From Alphaproteobacteria bacterium (lineage in GTDB: Bacteria > Pseudomonadota > Alphaproteobacteria > Acetobacterales > Acetobacteraceae), in assembly GCA_017307285.1 (NCBI GenBank), contig JAFKFI010000056.1:1-64000 (forward strand): a DNA stretch of 64,000 nt. The letters run 5' to 3'. Under the pieces are notes generated by a model. It made no database searches and was not told the origin of the DNA. It saw only the letters and a program-made list of their open reading frames with translations. Made by a program: the position numbers and the translations under genes. Positions 59,340 to 64,000 of the stretch are shown one piece after another (positions within the stretch are counted from its first letter, which is position 1; each line of letters opens with the position of its first letter).

Positions 59340-61214
59340 TCAATTGGCCGCAAGCTCGACCTCACCCGACTGTTCAGATTGCCCCGACTGCTCCGCTTGC
59401 AGCGTCCACATCCAAGCATAGTGGCCGCCACGCGCAAGCAACTCGGCGTGCGTACCACGCTCCGCGACCAGCCCATCCTCCAGCACGATGATCTCGTCCG
59501 CGTCGACGACTGTCGACAGGCGATGCGCGATCACCAAGGTCGTGCGGTGTCGCGCGACCGCGCGCAGCGCGGTCTGAATGTCCTGCTCGGTGCGCGTATC
59601 GAGCGCGCTGGTCGCCTCGTCGAGGATCAGGATGCGCGGATCCTTGAGCAAGGTGCGCGCAATGGCGACGCGCTGCTTCTCGCCGCCCGACAGCTTCAGC
59701 CCGCGCTCGCCGACCCGCGTGCCGTAGCCGTCCGGCAAGCGCATGACGAAATCATGCACCTGCGCCGCGCGCGCCGCCTGCTCGATCTCGGCTTGCGTCG
59801 CTCCGGGGCGACCATAGGCGATGTTGTAGCGGATCGTGTCGTTGAACAGCACCGTGTCCTGCGGCACCACGCCGATCGCGGCACGCAGACTGTCCTGCGT
59901 CACGTCGCGAATGTCCTGGCCGTCGATCAGCACCCGTCCGCTGGTCGTGTCGTAGAAGCGGAACATCAAGCGCCCGATGGTCGACTTGCCGGCGCCGGTC
60001 GCGCCGACGATGGCGAGCTTGCTACCGGCGGGCACGGTGAAGCTCACGCCCCTGAGGATCGGACGGTCCGGCCGATAGCCGAAATGCACATCGTCGAATA
60101 CGACCGAACCCGCCGGTCCATCGGACAGATGCGCTGCCAGCGCCACGGCGCCCGGCCGGTCCGCGACCTCCTGGCCGACATGCATCAGGCGAAACATGGA
60201 CTCCATATCGACCAGGCTCTGCTTGATCTCGCGGTAGACGAAGCCGAGGAAGTTGAGCGGCTGGTAAAGCTGCATCAGATACGTGTTCACCAGCACGAAC
60301 TTGCCGACCGTCATCTCCCCGCTGCGCACGCCCTCGGCGGCCATCAGCATCACCACCGCGAGCCCCAGCGCGATAATCGTGGCCTGGCCGAGATTCATCA
60401 TGTTGAGCGACACCTGCGAGCGCACGGCCGCCCGCTCGTAGCGCGCCAGCGCCTCGTCGTAGCGTCGCGCCTCGTGCCTCTCATTGCCGAAATATTTGAC
60501 CGTCTCGTAGTTCAGCAGGCTGTCGACCGCCTTGGTCTGAGCCTCGGTATCGGTATCGTTCATGACGCGACGGATGCGCACGCGCATGTCGGTGAAGGCA
60601 AGGGTGAAGGCGAGATAGATGCCAACCGCGAGGAACGTCGCCAGCGCGAAGCGCCAGTCGAACATCGCCCACAGAATGGCCACGACCATCATCATCTCGA
60701 GCAGGGTCGGGATGATGTTGAACACCGCGAGGCGCAACAGATTCTGAATGCCGAGCTGCCCCCGCTCGATCACCCGCGACAAGCCGCCGGTCTGCCGGTC
60801 CATGTGGAAGCGCAGCGACAGGCGGTGCAGATGCTCGAAGGTCTGCAGCGCCAGCTTGCGGGCGATGCGCTGCTGCACCGAGGCGAACACCGCGTCCCGC
60901 ATCTCGGCAAAACCGGAGGACGCCACGCGCAACAGCCCATATGCCACGATCAGCGCCGCCGGTATTACCAGCAGCGCGGTCGAGCCCTTCGGCGAGAGCG
61001 CATCGACCGCCCGGCTGTAGACCACCGGGACGTAGACGGTCGCCACCTTGGCGAGCACCAGGAACACGACCGCGACCAACAGGCGCACCCGGGCAGCCGG
61101 CTCGCCGCGAGGCCAGAGATAGGGAAGCAGCGAGGCGACGGTATGCAGGCCGGATCGTTGCCGGCGCGCGGTTCCGGACGCATGAACCGTAGGCATTTGA
61201 GACATGGACCGCAT
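59340..61214 (-). CDS. Atm1-type ABC exporter
   Basis: A 624-residue half-transporter that fuses a membrane domain (about 35-330, six helices) with an ATPase. Seen: ADVHFGYRPDRPIL-like A-loop region, Walker A GATGAGKSTIGR near residue 405, the signature LSGGEKQRVAIARTLLKDPR and Walker B ILILDEATSALDTRTEQDIQ near 510. The N-terminal segment LLPYLWPRGEPAARVRLLVA matches bacterial Atm1 (glutathione or heavy-metal exporter) relatives. It likely exports glutathione-metal or sulfur compounds, in dimer form. ATG 61214 is listed; ATG 61196 is possible. Confidence 0.9.
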   Translation of the reverse strand: MRSMSQMPTVHASGTARRQRSGLHTVASLLPYLWPRGEPAARVRLLVAVVFLVLAKVATVYVPVVYSRAVDALSPKGSTALLVIPAALIVAYGLLRVASSGFAEMRDAVFASVQQRIARKLALQTFEHLHRLSLRFHMDRQTGGLSRVIERGQLGIQNLLRLAVFNIIPTLLEMMMVVAILWAMFDWRFALATFLAVGIYLAFTLAFTDMRVRIRRVMNDTDTEAQTKAVDSLLNYETVKYFGNERHEARRYDEALARYERAAVRSQVSLNMMNLGQATIIALGLAVVMLMAAEGVRSGEMTVGKFVLVNTYLMQLYQPLNFLGFVYREIKQSLVDMESMFRLMHVGQEVADRPGAVALAAHLSDGPAGSVVFDDVHFGYRPDRPILRGVSFTVPAGSKLAIVGATGAGKSTIGRLMFRFYDTTSGRVLIDGQDIRDVTQDSLRAAIGVVPQDTVLFNDTIRYNIAYGRPGATQAEIEQAARAAQVHDFVMRLPDGYGTRVGERGLKLSGGEKQRVAIARTLLKDPRILILDEATSALDTRTEQDIQTALRAVARHRTTLVIAHRLSTVVDADEIIVLEDGLVAERGTHAELLARGGHYAWMWTLQAEQSGQSEQSGEVELAAN

Positions 61215-61283
61215 GTGGCATGTCGCTTACCGAATGGAAAGGCAAGCGACGGCAAGACGAGAAGCGATCGAGAGGGAAAAGGC

Positions 61284-62105
61284 GTGCTGACCGGATTCAT
61301 GCGCCACATCGAGGCATGCCGCAGCGCGGTGCTGCCCGGAAAGCGGCTGCCCTTTCGCATCGGCGCGGAGCCGGTCGGCTGGGTGGGCCACCCATTGGCC
61401 GACGCCCTCATGGAGTGTCCCGGAGTGCGTCGCGACGGGGAGACCATTGTTCTGGCCGACGGCGCGGCACTGCCCGGCTTGGCCCGCGCGCTGTCTGACG
61501 AGGGCTTCTACCGCTGGCGCGGCGAGGCTTTCGATGTGCGTGCCGATCCGGATGGCCCGCCGCTCGCCAAGATCGATCGGGGCGCCCTGCCCGCCTTCGG
61601 CATCGAGGCCGCCGGGGCACATCTCAACGGCCTGGTGCGCCGGCCGGACGGATTGCATCTCTGGGTCGCCCGCCGGGCCGCCAACAAGGCGCTCGACCCT
61701 GGCAAGCTCGACCACATCACCGCGGGCGGCGTGCCCGCCGGGCTCACGCCCTGGCAAACCCTGGTCAAGGAAGCCGAGGAAGAAGCGGCGATCCCGCCGG
61801 CCCTGGCGTCCCAGGCCGTCCCCACTGCTCGAATCACCTACGCGATGGAGCGGCCGGAGGGGCTGCGGCGGGACCGCATCTACTGCTACGACCTCGACCT
61901 GCCGAAAAGTTTCGTACCCCACGCGGCGGATGGCGAGGTGGAGAGCTTCGAGCTCTGGCCCATCCGCCGCGCGATGGACGCAGTGCGCGACACCGATATG
62001 TTCAAGTTCAACGTGAACCTGGTGCTGATCGATCTGTTCCTGCGTACCGGCTTGATCGCCGGCGCGGAGGGGTCGGCTCTACGGAGGGCGATCGATCGGC
62101 GCTGA
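61284..62105 (+). CDS. DUF4743 Nudix hydrolase
   Basis: A 273-residue protein with a DUF4743 N-terminal domain (MRHIEACRSAVLPGKRLPFR, then GEAFDVRADPDGPPLAKIDR) and a Nudix domain: LDHITAGGVPAGLTPWQTLV and KEAEEEAAIPPALASQAVPT, close to the Nudix box. Family members, like the N-terminal part of yeast Tnr3, hydrolyse oxo- and oxythiamine diphosphates. The GTG start at 61284 follows AGAGGGAAAA, and the longer frame upstream is antisense to the ABC gene. The protein probably removes damaged thiamine diphosphate analogs. Confidence 0.87.
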   Translation: MLTGFMRHIEACRSAVLPGKRLPFRIGAEPVGWVGHPLADALMECPGVRRDGETIVLADGAALPGLARALSDEGFYRWRGEAFDVRADPDGPPLAKIDRGALPAFGIEAAGAHLNGLVRRPDGLHLWVARRAANKALDPGKLDHITAGGVPAGLTPWQTLVKEAEEEAAIPPALASQAVPTARITYAMERPEGLRRDRIYCYDLDLPKSFVPHAADGEVESFELWPIRRAMDAVRDTDMFKFNVNLVLIDLFLRTGLIAGAEGSALRRAIDRR

Positions 62106-62106
62106 C

Positions 62107-62162
62107 GGCGGACTGAAGTCCGCCGTACGGGTCGGTGTTGGTAGGGCGGACTTCAGTCCGCC
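62107..62162. repeat. Paired intergenic palindrome, copy 3
   Basis: GGCGGACTGAAGTCCGCC (62107-62124) and GGCGGACTTCAGTCCGCC (62145-62162) are palindromic and inverted relative to each other, with GTA adjoining both as in the other copies. The core differs from copies 1 and 2 (ACTTCAGT for AATTCATT). It lies between the converging 3' ends of the Nudix and DUF4167 genes. Confidence 0.75.
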
Positions 62163-62186
62163 CTCGCCACGGCCAGTCGGTCGGGA

Positions 62187-62642
62187 TCAAGCCTCCGGGG
62201 GAGCCGCCGCGATGGGAATTTCGCGCGGCTCGGGCTGATCGCCGGTGCCGGGCGCCGCCGCCTCTTCCTCGCCGCCGCCCTCGCCGTTGAGCGTGCCCTG
62301 CCCATCCTCGCCGGCATAGGCGCGCCGTTGCTGCTGGCCGTTCTGCTGCTGGTTCTGCTGCGCCGCCTGGTTCATCGCGTTGAGGATGCGGAAATAGTGC
62401 TCGGCGTGCTGGAAGTAGCCCTCCGCCATCACCCGGTCGCCGCCGCTGGTCGCGTCACGGCCGAGCTGGAGGTATTTCTCGAATAGCTGCTGCGCCGTTC
62501 CCCGGATGCGCAGATCGGGGCCGTTGCTGTCGAAGACATGGTTGCGGTTGAGCGGAACACCGCCCGAGTGGTGCCGCAGGCCACCGCCGCCACCCCCGCC
62601 GCCGGCCCGGTGATTCCGTCCACGCATACGTTTCATGTTCAT
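62187..62642 (-). CDS. DUF4167 domain protein
   Basis: A 151-residue protein of the alphaproteobacterial DUF4167 family. The N-terminus is basic and glycine-rich (KRMRGRNHRAGGGGGGGGLR), followed by GVPLNRNHVFDSNGPDLRIR and GTAQQLFEKYLQLGRDATSG, then DRVMAEGYFQHAEHYFRILN, typical of the family, then a Gln-rich and acidic tail. It is probably an RNA-binding or ribosome-associated factor, though no function is confirmed. ATG 62642 or 62636 could be the start; ATG 62684 gives a longer non-conserved tail. Confidence 0.85.
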   Translation of the reverse strand: MNMKRMRGRNHRAGGGGGGGGLRHHSGGVPLNRNHVFDSNGPDLRIRGTAQQLFEKYLQLGRDATSGGDRVMAEGYFQHAEHYFRILNAMNQAAQQNQQQNGQQQRRAYAGEDGQGTLNGEGGGEEEAAAPGTGDQPEPREIPIAAAPPEA

Positions 62643-62855
62643 TCGTCTGCTGTCGCTCTTTTCCTGTTGCAGCCCAATGCGCAAGGGCGGGACGGCACAT
62701 GCGCGCCGCGCGATCTCTCCGCTGAAGGCTCATCCGTCGACGTTTGGTGCTGGCGAGCGCCCGATCGCTCGGTCATGCCCAGGAGAGGACAGTTCGACCG
62801 ATTCGGCCAAGGCGCCGGGACCCGCCGCGGTGCGGCTGTCCCTGCCGGACGAAAG

Positions 62856-63734
62856 CTAACTCCCCCTCGCCGTCGTGCCAAACGGTTTTTTCGCGCCTCC
62901 CTGGCGCAGCACAACCGCGCGGGGAATGCCGGCGAGATCGGCCCGGGTGGTTGCCATGAAGCCGCAGTGTTCGGCCATGTTGGCCACCGGCGCCGCCTGC
63001 CCCTGCCCCACTTCCAGTATCGCCGCCCCGCTCGGGGCCAACAGCTCCGTGAAGGCAGGGATAATCCGGCGGTACGCATCGAGCCCGTCAGGCCCGCCAT
63101 CAAGCGCGCCCGCCGGCTCGTGCTGGCGCACCTCTGGCATCAAGGTAGGGATGGCCGAGGTCTCGATGTAGGGGGGGTTGCTCAGAATGAGCTCGAACCG
63201 GCCGCCGAGCGGGGCGGCCCAGTCGCCGACCAGGAATGCCGCTCGCGCGCTGAGGCCGAGATCAGCCGCGTTGCGGGCTGCCAGCCGTGCGGCATCCGGC
63301 GCCACATCGACGCCGACGCCGAAGGCGGCGGGAAACTCCATCAGCGCGGCCAGCAGCAGGCATCCTGTCCCAGTGCCAAGATCGAGGATCGAGGCTACCC
63401 AGTTCCGCTCCGGAAACAGCTCAAGGGCCGCTTCCAGCAGCGTCTCGGTATCGGCGCGCGGGATCAGAGTGGCGGGGGAGACGGCGAAGGGCAGGCTCCA
63501 GAACTCCTGCCGCCCGGTGATCAGCGCCAGCGGCTCGCGCGCCGCCCGGCGGGTAAGCAGGGGCTCATACAGCGTCATATCGGCCGGCGCCCGCGTGTCG
63601 CGCAGCAACTCCTCCGACGTGAGTCCGAGGGCATGGGCGAGCAGCAGCCGCGCCTCCAGTCGCGGCCGCTCGATAGCGGCGGCCTTCAGCAGGAGGGCGC
63701 CACGCCGCAGGGCATCGGCACGGGAACGGATCAT
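62856..63734 (-). CDS. prmC: Peptide chain release factor N5-glutamine methyltransferase
   Basis: A 292-residue PrmC (HemK) that methylates the GGQ glutamine of release factors. Seen: ALITGRQEFWSLPFAVSPAT in the N-terminal domain, ILDLGTGTGCLLLAALMEFP (SAM site), LVGDWAAPLGGRFELILSNP and NPPYIETSAIP, the substrate-binding NPPY. Length is typical. ATG 63734 lies 10 bases past a hairpin. The neighbour on the left (DUF4167) is on the same strand. In many related genomes prfA is upstream of prmC, but here only a membrane protein is seen. Confidence 0.95.
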   Translation of the reverse strand: MIRSRADALRRGALLLKAAAIERPRLEARLLLAHALGLTSEELLRDTRAPADMTLYEPLLTRRAAREPLALITGRQEFWSLPFAVSPATLIPRADTETLLEAALELFPERNWVASILDLGTGTGCLLLAALMEFPAAFGVGVDVAPDAARLAARNAADLGLSARAAFLVGDWAAPLGGRFELILSNPPYIETSAIPTLMPEVRQHEPAGALDGGPDGLDAYRRIIPAFTELLAPSGAAILEVGQGQAAPVANMAEHCGFMATTRADLAGIPRAVVLRQGGAKKPFGTTARGS

Positions 63735-63744
63735 CGACGGAGTC

Positions 63745-63778
63745 TCGCACGACTCGGGACAAAACCCGAGCCGTGCGA
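63745..63778 (-). other. Strong hairpin just upstream of prmC
   Basis: TCGCACG-A-CTCGGG pairs with CCCGAG-C-CGTGCGA around a short ACAAAA loop. It lies between the partial membrane protein gene and prmC, 10 bases before the prmC start. There is no T-run, so it is not a normal Rho-independent terminator; it could attenuate or stabilise transcripts. Confidence 0.45.
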
Positions 63779-63797
63779 TGAGCCGGACGGCGCTGGA

Positions 63798-64000
63798 TTA
63801 GGAGGACTTGGCCGGGAACACCTGCTCGGCGAGCACATCAATGAACCTGAAGAGTACTTCAACCGCGTAGCCAGCGAGAAACGACAGGGCCGGCGCCGTC
63901 AGCGTAACCACGGTGGCAACCCCCGCCGGGGACTTGGCCGCCGCCCCGCCGGGACTGAGAAAGAACCCGATAGCGAGCCCAGCCAGGGTGCCCAACGCGA
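63798..64000 (-). CDS. Membrane protein, 3' end (partial)
   Basis: The last 67 codons of a gene that runs past the window edge. Visible residues LGTLAGLAIGFFLSPGGAAA and LTAPALSFLAGYAVEVLFRF suggest two hydrophobic helices separated by a Pro/Gly-rich loop, and the protein ends VLAEQVFPAKSS. The family cannot be named from this part. Its 3' side is separated from prmC by a hairpin. Confidence 0.6.
   Translation of the reverse strand, partial: ALGTLAGLAIGFFLSPGGAAAKSPAGVATVVTLTAPALSFLAGYAVEVLFRFIDVLAEQVFPAKSS

Noticed and set aside
59379-61283. Open plus-strand frame ahead of the DUF4743 gene
   Set aside because: Lies antisense to the ABC exporter; only the part from GTG 61284 has family similarity and a ribosome binding site.

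Overview
The window is GC-rich bacterial chromosome carrying mostly single-copy housekeeping genes. Several points suggest an alphaproteobacterium, probably Acetobacteraceae or another Rhodospirillales member: the aerobic cobaltochelatase pair cobS-cobT beside bolA and a J-domain gene, the argJ / parvulin / secA neighbourhood, DUF4167 and ribbon-helix-helix proteins of alphaproteobacterial type, an ELM1-like (DUF1022) protein and an Atm1-type ABC exporter. This placement is inference; there is no rRNA here to test it.

Layout. 0-12.8 kb: a luciferase-like monooxygenase and coupled hydrolase, a type II toxin-antitoxin-like pair with a frameshifted toxin, kdsA-pyrG, a large hybrid histidine kinase divergent from icd, a Tat-exported dienelactone hydrolase with a VOC protein, a secreted lipocalin-like protein, and a second two-gene module whose nucleotidyltransferase is also frameshifted. 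12.8-17.5 kb: alaS, a DUF35 plus thiolase-like pair, and tRNA-Leu(CAA). 17.6-22.8 kb: a minus-strand operon of a large unrecognised protein, an ELM1-like protein and two GT4 glycosyltransferases. 22.9-32.7 kb: aspartoacylase-type hydrolase, a CinA-like MoCF-domain protein, a GNAT-MutT fusion, an unknown protein, a VOC protein, argJ, a periplasmic parvulin and secA.

32.8-39.4 kb: a respiratory cluster encoding a ba3-like haem-copper oxidase (subunits I and II, a 56-residue one-helix protein and three multihaem cytochromes c), then terB-like/terC. 39.4-46.5 kb: a secreted phosphoesterase, two MFS exporters (one divergent from a TetR regulator), accA, xerD and an unannotated 47-residue membrane peptide. 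46.5-53.4 kb: a fused aroK-aroB gene, DUF2889, RHH and BolA proteins, a J-domain protein, cobS and cobT. 53.5-64 kb: a large lipase-like protein, a LysR regulator divergent from a flavin-reductase-like protein, a small histidine kinase, rpmB with a clear terminator, two small uncharacterised genes, an Atm1-like ABC exporter, a DUF4743 Nudix hydrolase, DUF4167, prmC and the 3' end of a membrane protein.

Many adjacent genes overlap by ATGA or GTGA, so translational coupling is common. There are no rRNA genes, CRISPR arrays, insertion sequences or prophage modules, and no gene-free stretch exceeds about 220 bases. The best leads for new biology are the two disrupted toxin-antitoxin-like modules (one with a 19-bp operator-like palindrome at its start codon), the 627-residue orphan in the glycosyltransferase operon, the thiolase-like protein without an obvious nucleophile paired with DUF35, a perfect 23-bp palindrome upstream of DUF2889, and a family of paired intergenic palindromes.
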